From assembly GCA_944385585.1 (NCBI GenBank), contig CALWXU010000006.1, forward strand, positions 1-45,295: a stretch of 45,295 bases of DNA, read 5' to 3'. The notes beneath the pieces are model-generated. The model ran no database searches, was not told the DNA's origin, and was given only the letters and a program-made list of their open reading frames with translations. The position numbers were made by a program, and so were the translations under genes. Positions 23,869-33,127 of this stretch are shown here, one piece after another (within the stretch, counting starts at the first letter, position 1; the number at the start of each line of letters is the position of its first letter). Source of the DNA: an uncultured Flavonifractor sp. (GTDB taxonomy: Bacteria > Bacillota > Clostridia > Oscillospirales > Oscillospiraceae).

Positions 23869-24921
23869 ATGAAGAAGCAGACCCTTGCCGTCCTGTTCGG
23901 CGGCTGTTCCTCGGAGTACGACATCTCCCTCCAGTCCGCCCACGCGGTGCTCACCCACCTGGACGGGGAGAAATACGAGCCGGTCCCCCTGGGCATCACC
24001 CGGGACGGCCGGTGGTTCCTCTACCGGGGGCCCTTCGACGCCCTGCTGGACGACAGCTGGCACGCCGACCCCCGCCATCTCACCCCCGCCGTGATCTCCC
24101 CGGACCGGGGGGTGCACGGCCTGCTCCTCATCGCCCCCGCCGGGCCCTCCACCGTGTACCTGGACGCCGCCTTCCCGGTGCTCCACGGCAAAAACGGGGA
24201 GGACGGCACCGTCCAGGGCCTGCTGGAGCTGGCCGGCGTGCCGGTGGTGGGGTGCGGGGTGCTCCCCTCCGCCCTGTGCATGGACAAGGACGCGGCCCAC
24301 CGGCTGGCCGCCGCCGCGGGGGTGGCGGTTCCCCCCTCCGCCCTGTTCCGCTCCGGGGAGGACATGGCCCTGCTGCCCGGGCGCACGGCGGGGCTCGCCT
24401 ACCCCCTCTTTGTCAAGCCCGCCCGGGCGGGCTCCTCCTTCGGCATCTCCAAGGTGGATTCCCCCGACGGGCTGGCCGCCGCCGTGGCCGCCGCCCTGGA
24501 GCACGACTACAAGGTGGTGATCGAGGAGGCCGTCCCCGGCTTCGAGGTGGGCTGCGCCGTGCTGGGCAACGAGGAGCTCACCGTGGGGCTGGTGGACGAG
24601 ATTGAGCTGTCCGGCGGGTTCTTCGACTTCACGGAGAAGTACCATCTGGTCACCTCCGCCATCCACGTGCCCGCCCGCATCGCCCCGGAAAAGGCGGCGG
24701 AGATCCAGGAGACGGCCAAGGTGCTCTACCGGGCCCTGGAGTGCCGGGGCTTCGCCCGGGTGGATCTGTTCCTCACACCCGGCGGGCACATCGTGTTCAA
24801 CGAGATCAACACCATCCCCGGCTTCACCGCCCACAGCCGCTACCCCAGCATGATGAAGGGGGTCGGCCTGGACTTCCCCCAGCTGCTGGACAAGCTGATC
24901 GGACTGGCGGTGGGCGCATGA
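23869..24921 (+). CDS. vanG: VanG/VanC-class D-alanine:D-serine ligase
   Basis: A 350-residue ATP-grasp ligase. GGCSSEYDISLQSAHAVL at the start, HGKNGEDGTVQGLLELAGVPVVGC near 106, SALCMDKDAAH near 139, KPARAGSSFGISKV, and NEINTIPGFTAHSRYPSMM near 311 are ligase landmarks. The omega-loop reads FFDFTEKY at 251-258; Glu-Lys-Tyr here is typical of D-Ala-D-Ser ligases (VanC/E/G), whereas VanA/B D-lactate ligases have Lys-Gln-His and housekeeping Ddl a Tyr-containing variant. The product would replace terminal D-Ala with D-Ser in peptidoglycan precursors and lower vancomycin affinity. ATG at 23869 after GGGAGG. The following VanXY- and VanT-type genes confirm the assignment. Confidence 0.88.
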   Translation: MKKQTLAVLFGGCSSEYDISLQSAHAVLTHLDGEKYEPVPLGITRDGRWFLYRGPFDALLDDSWHADPRHLTPAVISPDRGVHGLLLIAPAGPSTVYLDAAFPVLHGKNGEDGTVQGLLELAGVPVVGCGVLPSALCMDKDAAHRLAAAAGVAVPPSALFRSGEDMALLPGRTAGLAYPLFVKPARAGSSFGISKVDSPDGLAAAVAAALEHDYKVVIEEAVPGFEVGCAVLGNEELTVGLVDEIELSGGFFDFTEKYHLVTSAIHVPARIAPEKAAEIQETAKVLYRALECRGFARVDLFLTPGGHIVFNEINTIPGFTAHSRYPSMMKGVGLDFPQLLDKLIGLAVGA

Positions 24922-25643
24922 GGGGCACGCTGTATCTGGTGAACCGGGCCCACCCCCTGGCCGGGGAGCCGGAGGCGGAGGCCCTGTCGCCCGTGGACGG
25001 CAGCCGCCCCCAGATCCGGCTCCACCAGCGGGCCAGGGTCATGCTGGACCAGCTGCTCACCGCTGTGGACGGCAGGGCCGCCATCGTGCCGGTGAGCGGC
25101 TACCGCCCCCGCTCCGAGCAGCAGGCCATCTGGGACGGCTCCCTGGCCGAGCACGGGCAGGCCTTCACCGAGACCTACGTGGCCCGCCCCGGGTGCAGCG
25201 AGCACCAGACCGGCCTGGCCATCGACCTGGGAGAGAGGCGGCCGGACATCGACTTCCTCTGCCCCGCCTTTCCCGACGACGGCCCCTGCGGGGCCCTGCG
25301 CCGCCGGGCCGCCGACTACGGCTTTGTGCTCCGCTACCCCAGGGGCAAGGAGGCCGTCACCGGCATCGGCCACGAGCCGTGGCACTTCCGCTACGTGGGC
25401 TGGCCCCACGCCAAGCTGATGGAGAAGCACCACCTGGTGCTGGAGGAGTACCTGGCGTGGCTCCACGACTTCCCCCTGGGGTCAGAGCCCCTGCGGTATC
25501 AGGGGCTGGGCCGGAGGTTTGAGATCAGCTATGTGCCAGCGGAGCAGGCGGCGGGGCTGGAGCTCCCCGCCCGGGTGCCCTGCCAGCAGTCCGACACCAA
25601 CGAGGGCGGCGTGGTGCTGACGGTGTGGAGGGACGCGGGATGA
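24918..25643 (+). CDS. vanXY: VanXY-type D,D-dipeptidase/carboxypeptidase
   Basis: A 241-residue zinc peptidase of the VanY/VanXY family, starting with ATG at 24918 in an ATGA overlap with the ligase stop. VSGYRPRSEQQAIW near 55, GCSEHQTGLAIDLGE near 93 (ligands His96 and Asp103) and the catalytic EPWHFRYVG at 153-161 with His156 are all present. It removes D-Ala-D-Ala dipeptide and terminal D-Ala so that only D-Ser-ended precursors remain. No signal peptide is visible, which fits cytoplasmic VanXY rather than membrane VanY. A tail of about 55 residues after the catalytic core (GRRFEISYVPAEQAAG and beyond) makes it longer than VanXY-C. Confidence 0.87.
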   Translation: MRGTLYLVNRAHPLAGEPEAEALSPVDGSRPQIRLHQRARVMLDQLLTAVDGRAAIVPVSGYRPRSEQQAIWDGSLAEHGQAFTETYVARPGCSEHQTGLAIDLGERRPDIDFLCPAFPDDGPCGALRRRAADYGFVLRYPRGKEAVTGIGHEPWHFRYVGWPHAKLMEKHHLVLEEYLAWLHDFPLGSEPLRYQGLGRRFEISYVPAEQAAGLELPARVPCQQSDTNEGGVVLTVWRDAG

Positions 25644-27760
25644 GGGGAAACACACTGGGGGGCTTTGACCGCTTCCGCCTCCCCGCCGCCCTGCTGGTGG
25701 CGGCCATCCACACCGGGCCCCTGCTGTCGGTGAGCCCCTTTGCCAACGACCTGCTCACCGACATCTGGGGGCGGATTGCCGTCCCCTTCTTCTTCGCCGT
25801 CAGCGGCTGGTTCCTGGTGCCCAGGCTCCGGCGGGAGGGGGTGGCGGCCCTGGGGCCCTTTCTGAAGAAAACCCTGCTGCTCTATCTCCTGTCCGCCCTG
25901 CTCTACCTGCCCCTGAACCTCTACAACCACACCCTCCAGGACAGCGGGGCCGCCCTGCTGCGGGACATCTTCTTCAACGGCACCTTCTACCACCTGTGGT
26001 ACTTCCCCGCCCTGGCGCTGGGGGCCTGCATCGTCTGGGCCCTGGTGCGGGGGCTTGGAAAGCGGGCCTGGCTGCCCGCGGTGCTCCTCTACCTGATCGG
26101 CCTGCTGGGGGACAGCTGGTACGGCCTCACCGCCGCCCTGCCGCCGGTACGTGCCGCCTACGAGGGGATGTTCCTCTGCTTCGACTACACCCGCAACGGC
26201 CTGTTCTCCACCCCCATCTTCCTGCTGCTGGGGGGCTGGCTGGCCCAGCGGCCCCGGCGGGGTGGGGCCGGGCGGTACAGGGCTGGCCTGCTGGTCTCCC
26301 TGGCCCTGCTGACGGCGGAGGGCCTGCTGGTCAAGCACTTTTCGCTGGCCCGGTTCGACGCCCTCTACCTCACCCTCCCCCTGTGCGTAGGGTTTCTCCT
26401 CCTGTGGCTGGCCGCCCTGGAGCTGCCGGCCATCCCCGCCCTCCGTGGGTGGACGGCGGCCATCTATGTGCTCCACCCCTGGTGCATCGTGCTGGTGCGG
26501 GGCGGGGCGCGGGTGGTTGGCCTCACCGGAGCGCTGGTGGACAACAGCCTGGGCCACTACGGGGCGGTGGTGCTCCTGTCCGCCCTGCTGGCCCTCCCCT
26601 TTGCCTTTCTCCGCCCCGCCAGGGCCGACCCCAGGGGGAGGGCGTGGATTGAGATCGACGCCGCCGCCCTGCGGCACAACCTGTCCGCCCTCTCCGCCCT
26701 GCTGCCCCAGGGCGGAAGGCTCATGCCGGTGGTGAAGGCCAACGCCTACGGCCATGGAGACCTGACCGTGGCCCGCATCTGTGCCGGGGAGGGCATCCGC
26801 GCCTTCGCCGTGGCCACCGCCTCCGAGGGTGCGCGCCTGCGGCGGGGCGGCGTGCGGGGCGCCATCCTTGTGCTGGGGTACACCGGCCCCCGGGAGGTTC
26901 CCCTGCTGGCCCGCTGCCGCCTGACCCAGACCGTGGTCAGTGCCGAACACGCCCGGGCCCTGGACGCCGCCGGACATCGGATTGCGGTGCACCTGAAGAT
27001 CGACACCGGCCTCCACCGGCTGGGCATCCCCTGGGACGACGTGGAGGGCCTGGTGGCCCCCTTTGCCTGCCGGAGCCTGAAGGTCACCGGCGTGTTCACC
27101 CACCTGTCCGACGCGGAGGCCCTGGACGAGGCCAGCCAGGCGCGCACCCAGGAGCAGCTCCGGCGGTTCCAGCAGGCGGTGGAGGGGCTGCGCAGGGCCG
27201 GGTTTGACCCGGGGGCGGTCCACTTCCAGGGCAGCTACGGCCTGCTCAACTACGGCGGCCTGCCCTGCGATTACGCCAGGCCGGGCATCGCCCTCTACGG
27301 GGTATTCAGCGCTCCGTCGCACCATACCCGTTCGGCGGTGGAGCTGCGGCCCGTCCTCTCCCTCCGGGCACGGGTGGCCCAGCTCCACCGCCTGGAGGCG
27401 AGGGAGGCGGCGGGCTATGACGGCTCCTTCACGGCCCGGCGGCCCACGGTGCTGGCCGCCCTGGCCATCGGCTACGCCGACGGCTGGCCCAGGAGCCTGT
27501 CCAGCGGGGCGGGGCGGGTGCTCCTCCACGGCCAGCCGGCCCCTGTGGCCGGCCTGGTGTGCATGGACCAGCTGCTGGTGGATGTGACCGACATTCCGGA
27601 CGTCTCCCCCGGCGACATCGCCACCCTGGTCGGCCGGGACGGCCCCGCGGAGCTGTTCGCCGGGCAGACCGCTCTGGCCGCCGGCACCATCACCAACGAG
27701 CTGCTCTCCCGCCTGGGGCCCCGCCTGCCCCGGCTGACGGTTAACGACCTCCCGTCATAA
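25640..27760 (+). CDS. vanT: VanT-type membrane-bound serine racemase
   Basis: A 706-residue fusion. Residues 1-330 form an acyltransferase-3-like membrane domain with about ten helices (PAALLVAAIHTGPLL, VPFFFAVSGWFLVPRL, LYVLHP-like YVLHPWCIVL); residues 335-706 are a fold type III alanine-racemase domain. PLP Lys366 lies in VVKANAYGHG, and the second catalytic Tyr near 612 in AIGYADGWPRS; VCMDQLLVDVTD closes the dimer site. VanT imports or senses L-Ser and makes D-Ser for the ligase. ATG at 25640 overlaps the vanXY stop (ATGA) with GGAGGG upstream. This gene is found only in D-Ser-type van clusters, so it is the strongest evidence for the cassette. Confidence 0.9.
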   Translation: MRGNTLGGFDRFRLPAALLVAAIHTGPLLSVSPFANDLLTDIWGRIAVPFFFAVSGWFLVPRLRREGVAALGPFLKKTLLLYLLSALLYLPLNLYNHTLQDSGAALLRDIFFNGTFYHLWYFPALALGACIVWALVRGLGKRAWLPAVLLYLIGLLGDSWYGLTAALPPVRAAYEGMFLCFDYTRNGLFSTPIFLLLGGWLAQRPRRGGAGRYRAGLLVSLALLTAEGLLVKHFSLARFDALYLTLPLCVGFLLLWLAALELPAIPALRGWTAAIYVLHPWCIVLVRGGARVVGLTGALVDNSLGHYGAVVLLSALLALPFAFLRPARADPRGRAWIEIDAAALRHNLSALSALLPQGGRLMPVVKANAYGHGDLTVARICAGEGIRAFAVATASEGARLRRGGVRGAILVLGYTGPREVPLLARCRLTQTVVSAEHARALDAAGHRIAVHLKIDTGLHRLGIPWDDVEGLVAPFACRSLKVTGVFTHLSDAEALDEASQARTQEQLRRFQQAVEGLRRAGFDPGAVHFQGSYGLLNYGGLPCDYARPGIALYGVFSAPSHHTRSAVELRPVLSLRARVAQLHRLEAREAAGYDGSFTARRPTVLAALAIGYADGWPRSLSSGAGRVLLHGQPAPVAGLVCMDQLLVDVTDIPDVSPGDIATLVGRDGPAELFAGQTALAAGTITNELLSRLGPRLPRLTVNDLPS

Positions 27761-27764
27761 AACG

Positions 27765-27793
27765 AGGGCCGGAAGCTTCCGCTTCCGGCCCTC
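27765..27793. repeat. 29-bp hairpin direct repeat, left copy
   Basis: AGGGCCGGAAG, CTTCCG, CTTCCGGCCCT plus C: a perfect inverted repeat that lies five bases after vanT and could serve as its terminator. Identical to 28010-28038. Confidence 0.9.
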
Positions 27794-28008
27794 CAGGCTG
27801 TCGAAAAACCCTCCCCGAAGGAAAGCCTCGCAGAGTTCCTGCGGCCGCAGCCGCAGGAATCAAATCAAAATCCGTCATTTCCAAGGACATGTGCCTTGGA
27901 AATGACACTTCTCATGGTGGAAGGGGTGACTTTTTCGCAAGAAAACGAGCCCCTCCCACCATGCAATCTTTCTCGAAAAAGCGGCTTTGCCGCTTTTTCG
28001 ACACGCTG
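27794..28008. mobile_element. MITE-like element of nested hairpins
   Basis: A 215-bp segment with 15-bp inverted ends: CAGGCTGTCGAAAAA (27794-27808) and the complement of CAGCGTGTCGAAAAA (27994-28008), 13 of 15 matching. Inside are four further hairpins: TTCCTGCGGC/GCCGCAGGAA (27836-27859), GTCATTTCCAAGG/CCTTGGAAATGAC (27874-27906), CATGGTGG-AAGGGG with CCCCTCCCACCATG (27913-27963, one mismatch) and TCGAAAAAGCGG/CCGCTTTTTCGA (27973-28001). No coding capacity. The 29-bp repeats abut it on both sides (one spare base on the right). This explains the whole vanT-to-28051 gap. Confidence 0.7.
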
Positions 28009-28009
28009 A

Positions 28010-28038
28010 AGGGCCGGAAGCTTCCGCTTCCGGCCCTC
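28010..28038. repeat. 29-bp hairpin direct repeat, right copy
   Basis: Identical to 27765-27793. It lies 12 bases downstream of the phosphodiester glycosidase stop on the minus strand and may act as that gene's transcript end. Confidence 0.9.
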
Positions 28039-28050
28039 TCGCATGCCGTT

Positions 28051-29610
28051 TTATTCGTTGACAAAGACCTGCAGGGTGGTGGTCAGCTGACGGCCGGGGC
28101 TGGCCAGGGTCTGCCCCTTGTAGTACATGGCGGTGGAGCCGCCGCCGTCCAGGCAGAAGGCGTTCACGCAGCCCAGCTGGCTCATCAGCTCCCGCATCTG
28201 CTGGATGGTGGCGGAGGAGACGCTGACCAGGAGGAGCTTGTTGTCCGCCGTGGCGCCCACTGCGGTGCGGGGGGCGGAGCTGTTGGCGCTGAACCGGCTG
28301 GGATCCGTGGCAAAGACGGCCTCCATCTGGCTCACCACGGCGCCGTCCTTGATCAGGGAGGGGCCGCCGGACACGATGGTCTGCACGCCCTCCAGCTCAA
28401 AGCCCTCCGGGTCCACGTTGGCGTACAGGTAGGGCTCAATCGCCACGGCGCGGCCCATCTGGGGGATCTGATACCAGGTGGTGGAGGTGACCTCGGTGCT
28501 GGAGTAGAGCACGAAGCCGTTGGCGGGGATGGTGATGGTCTCGCCGCTGGAGACGGTGCGGTAGTTGGTGGTGACGCCGTTCTCCACCACCAGCACGGCG
28601 CCGGGGTAGGTCACCGGGAAGGAGGCGCCCCGGGCCGGGGTGTAGAGCACCGACTGGTTGGCAAACTGGGACAGGACGTTGACCTCAAAGCCGGACCACT
28701 CCTGGGCCGTGCCGCTGTCGGTGGTCTTGACCCGGAAGAACATGGGCGGGCGTCCGAAGGTCATTTTGTTGTCGGCCGTGATGCCGATGGAGGCCATGCC
28801 GGTGGAGGCATAGAGGAACTCGCCGTCCACCATCACGTGGCCGATGGGGTCCTGGATCTCGTCGTAGGAGTTGAAGTAGTTGGCGTTGATCACCGCCACC
28901 GCGCCGGAGGAGGCGCAGATGTCGGAGAAGGAGCGGGTATTGTTCAGCTTGCCGTCTGGCAGGTTGGCCCGGACGCTCACCCGGGAATCGTTCATGTTGA
29001 CGGTGATCACCTTGGCGCTCACCGTGCCGGAGGGCAGGGAATAGCTCTGCTGGGTGAGGGTGGTGGGGTCCGCCTTGGGGGTGGTCTTTTCAATCAGGGT
29101 CTGGACCTGAGACAGGCTGGTGAGGGCGCTGGCGTCCACCGCGCCGTCGGCCACCACCACGATCTGGTTGGTGGGCTCGTACTCCACCGTCAGGCCCAGG
29201 TTCTCGCTGACAAAGCGCACAGGCACAAAGGTGCGGTTGTTCATGGCCCGGGCGGGCACGTCCATGGTCACCGGCTGTCCGTCGACCAGGGCGGCGTTGG
29301 AGCCGATGGTGAGCTCCACCTCCACGCCGTTGAGGCTGCACAGCACGCCGTTGGTCTCAGGGACCCAGGTGGCGCTGCCGCCGAAGGCCTCCAGCACCCG
29401 GGCGATGGGCAGGAGGGTGCGCCCGCTCTCCGCCACGGGCACCACCTGGCTGTTGGAGGTGTCGATGGTGGTGGTCTCGGAGCCGATGACGCACCAGGGG
29501 CTGTTAAGCTTCAGGGCCACCACCTGGGTGGGAGAGGCCGCCAGGGCGGCGGGCAGCAGGGAAATCAGCATCGCCAGAGACAGGAGCAGGGATAACACGC
29601 GCTTTTTCAT
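28051..29610 (-). CDS. Secreted phosphodiester glycosidase with copper-amine-oxidase-N-like domain
   Basis: A 519-residue exported protein. Signal peptide residues 1-25 (MKKRVLSLLLSLAMLISLLPAALA). A stalk domain follows (about 30-155) with GRTLLPIARVLEAFGG and RTFVPVRFVSENLGLTVEYE, the pattern of the copper amine oxidase N-terminal domain common on clostridial surface proteins. From about 190 it is a NAGPA/phosphodiester glycosidase domain: AVINANYFNSYDEIQDPIGH, then GGPSLIKDG, RTAVGATADNKLLLVSV and CVNAFCLDGGGSTAMYYKG. It probably trims sugar-phosphodiesters of teichoic acid or other envelope polymers. ATG at 29610 follows GAGGAAG. Confidence 0.88.
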   Translation of the reverse strand: MKKRVLSLLLSLAMLISLLPAALAASPTQVVALKLNSPWCVIGSETTTIDTSNSQVVPVAESGRTLLPIARVLEAFGGSATWVPETNGVLCSLNGVEVELTIGSNAALVDGQPVTMDVPARAMNNRTFVPVRFVSENLGLTVEYEPTNQIVVVADGAVDASALTSLSQVQTLIEKTTPKADPTTLTQQSYSLPSGTVSAKVITVNMNDSRVSVRANLPDGKLNNTRSFSDICASSGAVAVINANYFNSYDEIQDPIGHVMVDGEFLYASTGMASIGITADNKMTFGRPPMFFRVKTTDSGTAQEWSGFEVNVLSQFANQSVLYTPARGASFPVTYPGAVLVVENGVTTNYRTVSSGETITIPANGFVLYSSTEVTSTTWYQIPQMGRAVAIEPYLYANVDPEGFELEGVQTIVSGGPSLIKDGAVVSQMEAVFATDPSRFSANSSAPRTAVGATADNKLLLVSVSSATIQQMRELMSQLGCVNAFCLDGGGSTAMYYKGQTLASPGRQLTTTLQVFVNE

Positions 29611-29787
29611 GGGATCTCTTCCTCACTTTCCATAGATTTTGGATTGCCCCGATTCGTCGGACGGCTGGGGCTGCCGCCAGATTTCCTCCCAGCCTCGGCT
29701 ATTTCGGATGCTTATGGATACTGTACAACATTTTCCCCGGCAAAACAATACGTCCGCCCCGCCGGGGCAAACTTTTTTCACGGAAAA

Positions 29788-29823
29788 GGCGGGCCCCGGC
29801 CGATGATCCGGCCGGGCCCCGCC
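29788..29823 (-). terminator. Terminator of the ygiQ-like operon
   Basis: Stem GGCGGGCCCCGGCCG / CGGCCGGGCCCCGCC, 15 bases with one mismatch, loop of six; CCTTTTCC follows on the minus strand. The rest of 29611-29787 holds nothing I can support beyond an AT-rich stretch that may contain the promoter of the glycosidase gene. Confidence 0.7.
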
Positions 29824-29835
29824 TGGCTGTCCGCG

Positions 29836-31818
29836 CTATCCGCGCCCCCTCCCCTTCCGGGGACGGGCGTTCTTCTTGGGCTTGGCCGCCGCCCAGCCCG
29901 CCTTTTTGGCCGGGCGCTGGCGGGGCTGCTTCTGCTCCCCGCCCCTGGCAGAGGCCCGCCCGGGGGCAGACCTCCCCTTCTCCGGAGCGCCCCTCCCCGC
30001 CGTCCGCTCCCCCTCCTTGGCGGGCTTGCCGGGCCGGAGCAGGCAGTGCTTGCCGTAGCCGATCAGATCCTCCCGGTGGGTCCGGCGGAGGGCCTCCCGC
30101 ACCAGGGGACGCTTCTCCGGCCGCTTCCACTGCATCAGGGCCCGCTGCATGGCCTTCTCGCGGGGGTCTCTGGGCACATACACCGGCTCCATGGTGCGGG
30201 GGTCGATGCCGGTGTAGTACATGCAGGTGGACAGGGTGCCCGGCGTGGGGTAGAAGTCCTGCACCTGCTCCGGCTGCCGCCCCGAGCGGTTGAGCCACTC
30301 CGCCAGCCGGACCGCGTCGTCCAGGGTGCAGCCCGGGTGGGAGGACATGAGGTAGGGCACCAGGTACTGCTCCTTGCCGTACTTCTGGTTGAGCCGCTGG
30401 TACTTCTGCCGGAACTTCTCATACACGGCGATGTGGGGCTTGCCCATGTAGTCCAGCACGCCGTCCACGCAGTGCTCCGGCGCCACCTTCAGCTGGCCGG
30501 ACACGTGGTGCTTCACCAGCTCGGCGAAGAACTCCCCACTCTGGTCCTTCAGCATGTAGTCAAACCGGATGCCGGAGCGGATGAACACCTTCTTCACCCC
30601 CGGCACCGCCCGGATCTTGCGCAGCAGCATCAGGTAGTCGGTGTGGTCGGCGTCCAGGTTGGGGCAGGGCTCGGGGGCCAGACAGGCCCGGTTCCGGCAC
30701 AGGCCCGCCTTCATCTGCTTTTTGCAGGCGGGCCGGCGGAAGTTGGCGGTGGGCCCCCCCACGTCGTGGATGTAGCCCTTAAAGCCGGGGTGCTTTGTCA
30801 GGGCCTCCACCTCCCGCAGGACGCTCTCATGGCTGCGGGAGGAGATGATCCGCCCCTGGTGGAAGGCCAGGGAGCAGAAGCTGCACGCCCCGAAGCACCC
30901 CCGGTTGTGGGCCACGGAGAAGCGCACCTCCTCGATGGCCGGCACCCCTCCCATCTCATCGTACATGGGGTGGGGCTCCCGCACGTAGGGCAGCTCCGCC
31001 ACAAAATCCAGCTCCTGGGTGGTCAGGGGCATGGCCGGCGGGTTGACGATGAGCAGCCGGTCCCCGTGGCGCTGGAGGATGGCCCTCCCCCGGATGGGGT
31101 CGTGCTCCTCGTACTGAATCTGGTTGGCCTGGGCATAGGCGCGCTTGTCGGCGGACACCTCCTCAAAGGAGGGGCACTCTATCTTGGGATAGGCGCAGGC
31201 CGAGGGGTCGCGCGCGAGAAAGGCGGTGCCCCGCACGTCGGTGATCTCCCCCACGGGGGTGCCGGAGGCCAGGCGGGCGGCGATCTCCCGGGTGGCGGTC
31301 TCCCCCATGCCGTAGACCAGCAGGTCGGCCTGGCTGTCAAGGAGCACCGCCCGGCGCACCTTGTCCTCCCAGTAGTCGTAGTGGGCGAAGCGGCGGAGGG
31401 ACGCCTCCAGCCCGCCGATGACCAGCGGGATGTCGCCAAAGGCCTCCCGCACCCGGTTGGCGTAGACGATCACCGCCCGGTCTGGCCGCAGGCCGGCCCG
31501 GTTTCCCGGGGAATAGGCGTCGTCGTGGCGGCGGCGTTTGGCCGCGGTGTAGTGGGCCACCATGGAGTCGATGTTGCCGCTGGACAGCATCACCCCCAGC
31601 CGGGGGCGGCCCAGGGCCTTGAAGGCCTCGGCGCTCCGCCAGTCCGGCTGGGCCAGGATGGCCACCCGGTAGCCCTCGGCCTCCAGCACCCGGGAGATGA
31701 TGGCCGGGCCGAAGGAGGGGTGGTCCACATAGGCGTCGCCGGTGATAAGCAGGAAGTCGTAGCCGTCCCACCCCCGGTCCCGCATATCCGCAATGCTGAC
31801 GGGTAAAAACTGATTCAT
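29836..31818 (-). CDS. YgiQ-family radical SAM protein
   Basis: A 660-residue cytoplasmic protein. The N-terminal cobalamin-binding-like/UPF0313 domain begins [20 protein letters not shown]; the [4Fe-4S]-SAM motif CFGACSFC lies near residue 307, followed by [20 protein letters not shown]; the C-terminal part has [21 protein letters not shown], an invariant-looking stretch of the family. The last 65 residues are a basic Lys/Arg/Gly/Pro tail ([20 protein letters not shown]), probably RNA-binding or disordered. ATG at 31818 overlaps the preceding stop (ATGA), so it is translationally coupled to the phosphatase-acetyltransferase. The reaction of YgiQ proteins is not established. Confidence 0.9.
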   Translation of the reverse strand: MNQFLPVSIADMRDRGWDGYDFLLITGDAYVDHPSFGPAIISRVLEAEGYRVAILAQPDWRSAEAFKALGRPRLGVMLSSGNIDSMVAHYTAAKRRRHDDAYSPGNRAGLRPDRAVIVYANRVREAFGDIPLVIGGLEASLRRFAHYDYWEDKVRRAVLLDSQADLLVYGMGETATREIAARLASGTPVGEITDVRGTAFLARDPSACAYPKIECPSFEEVSADKRAYAQANQIQYEEHDPIRGRAILQRHGDRLLIVNPPAMPLTTQELDFVAELPYVREPHPMYDEMGGVPAIEEVRFSVAHNRGCFGACSFCSLAFHQGRIISSRSHESVLREVEALTKHPGFKGYIHDVGGPTANFRRPACKKQMKAGLCRNRACLAPEPCPNLDADHTDYLMLLRKIRAVPGVKKVFIRSGIRFDYMLKDQSGEFFAELVKHHVSGQLKVAPEHCVDGVLDYMGKPHIAVYEKFRQKYQRLNQKYGKEQYLVPYLMSSHPGCTLDDAVRLAEWLNRSGRQPEQVQDFYPTPGTLSTCMYYTGIDPRTMEPVYVPRDPREKAMQRALMQWKRPEKRPLVREALRRTHREDLIGYGKHCLLRPGKPAKEGERTAGRGAPEKGRSAPGRASARGGEQKQPRQRPAKKAGWAAAKPKKNARPRKGRGRG

Positions 31819-32993
31819 AGGTTCATCCAATCTTCTTTTACAGTATATCCGATGTCCTTCTCCAGGATATCCAGAGGCACCCGGGCCCCCTGCTCCTCCC
31901 CCACCTTGACGAAGCCGTACTTCTGATAGAAGCGCTGGGCCCGCAGGTTGTCCGGCGCACAGCGCAGGCGCAGGCGGGTGCGGCCCAGGGGGCGGAAGGT
32001 GGACACCGCCTGCCCCAGCAGCTGCACCCCCAGGCCCTGGCAGCGCAGCTGGGGCATCATATAGAAAAATGGTATGTAGCCCGCGCCCTGGCCGGCATCC
32101 CGCTCCAGATCCAGGTGGAGGACGCCGGCTGGCTCGTCCCGGCGCATGGCCCATAGGACCGCTTTGTTTGGCCCCTGCTTCCAGCAGCGCAGGGCGTCCT
32201 TCACAAAGCCGTCCCCGTCAAAGGGCGCCGACGTGCCGTGGATGCTCTGCCAAGCCTCGTGGCGGGCGGCCCGGAAGCGTTCCGCCTCCTTCCGCATGTC
32301 CAGCGGGCGGAACCACAGGTTGGCGTCGCCGCTCCCCCCGTCCCGGGCCTTCCACCACCGCTGGCGGGCCAGGGTGGAGATCTCCTCCGGCAGGTGGGTG
32401 TTGTCGTTTTCAAAGACGGTGCGGGCCCGGTCCCCCTCGATCTCCAGGCAGGTCACCGCCGTGTTGTCGCTGTGACCCAGGCCGTCCATCTGGCCGGGCC
32501 CCAGGCCCCGGATGGCCGCCTGGAGGCAGCGGATGGCGGTGCCGTGGGAGAACAGGGCGATGGTCTGGCCCGGGTGGGCGGCGGCCAGCTGGAACACCGT
32601 CTTTTTGATGCGCTCCTGCACCTGGGCAAAGGTCTCGCCGCCCCGCACCCGGAACTCCGGGGCGCTGTGGTTGAAGCGGATCAGGTTCAGGGCGTCCTCC
32701 TGCTCCAGCGCGCCCCAGGGCCTGTCCTCCCACGCGCCCAGGGAGATCTCCCGCAGGCCCGGGGTGGTGCGGAGCTCCAGGCCGTGGCTCAGGTAGACGG
32801 CCCGGGCGGTGGTCCTGGTGCGGAACAGGTCGCTGGCGTACACCGCGTCGATGGGCACCTCGGCAAAGCGGCCCCGCAGGGCCGCGATCTGCCGGTAGCC
32901 GTTCTCGGTGATCAGGCTGTCGTACCAGCCGTGGACACGGCGGTAGAGATTTCCCTCCGCCTCCGCGTGGCGGATCAAGTAGACGGTTGTCAT
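31815..32993 (-). CDS. Histidine phosphatase - GNAT acetyltransferase fusion
   Basis: A 392-residue two-domain protein. Residues 1-200 are a phosphoglycerate-mutase-like histidine phosphatase: [12 protein letters not shown] with the catalytic RHA at 8-10, [25 protein letters not shown] and the second catalytic His in [11 protein letters not shown]. From about 215 a GNAT domain follows: [40 protein letters not shown] (acetyl-CoA loop RCQGLGVQ) and [20 protein letters not shown]. Both parts look complete, so the gene is a genuine fusion and not two frames. Substrate unknown. ATG at 32993. Confidence 0.87.
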   Translation of the reverse strand: MTTVYLIRHAEAEGNLYRRVHGWYDSLITENGYRQIAALRGRFAEVPIDAVYASDLFRTRTTARAVYLSHGLELRTTPGLREISLGAWEDRPWGALEQEDALNLIRFNHSAPEFRVRGGETFAQVQERIKKTVFQLAAAHPGQTIALFSHGTAIRCLQAAIRGLGPGQMDGLGHSDNTAVTCLEIEGDRARTVFENDNTHLPEEISTLARQRWWKARDGGSGDANLWFRPLDMRKEAERFRAARHEAWQSIHGTSAPFDGDGFVKDALRCWKQGPNKAVLWAMRRDEPAGVLHLDLERDAGQGAGYIPFFYMMPQLRCQGLGVQLLGQAVSTFRPLGRTRLRLRCAPDNLRAQRFYQKYGFVKVGEEQGARVPLDILEKDIGYTVKEDWMNL

Positions 32994-33127
32994 GGCTGTG
33001 CTGCACCTCTGAAATCCATTTCTTTCCCTCTCCTGCAGGGTATTCTCTGCCAGCCGGGGCCGCCGCTCCGCCGGGCAGGCGCGGATGCCGCGCCATTCCG
33101 AACCGCCCCGCCGCCGGCGTTCCTTCT

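Noticed and set aside
23869..24921. Housekeeping D-Ala-D-Ala ligase
   Set aside because: The omega-loop FFDFTEKY and the adjoining VanXY and VanT genes point to a D-Ala-D-Ser ligase.
27765..28038. CRISPR-like array
   Set aside because: Only two copies of the 29-bp repeat, separated by more than 200 bp that consists of other hairpins; no spacer periodicity and no cas genes.
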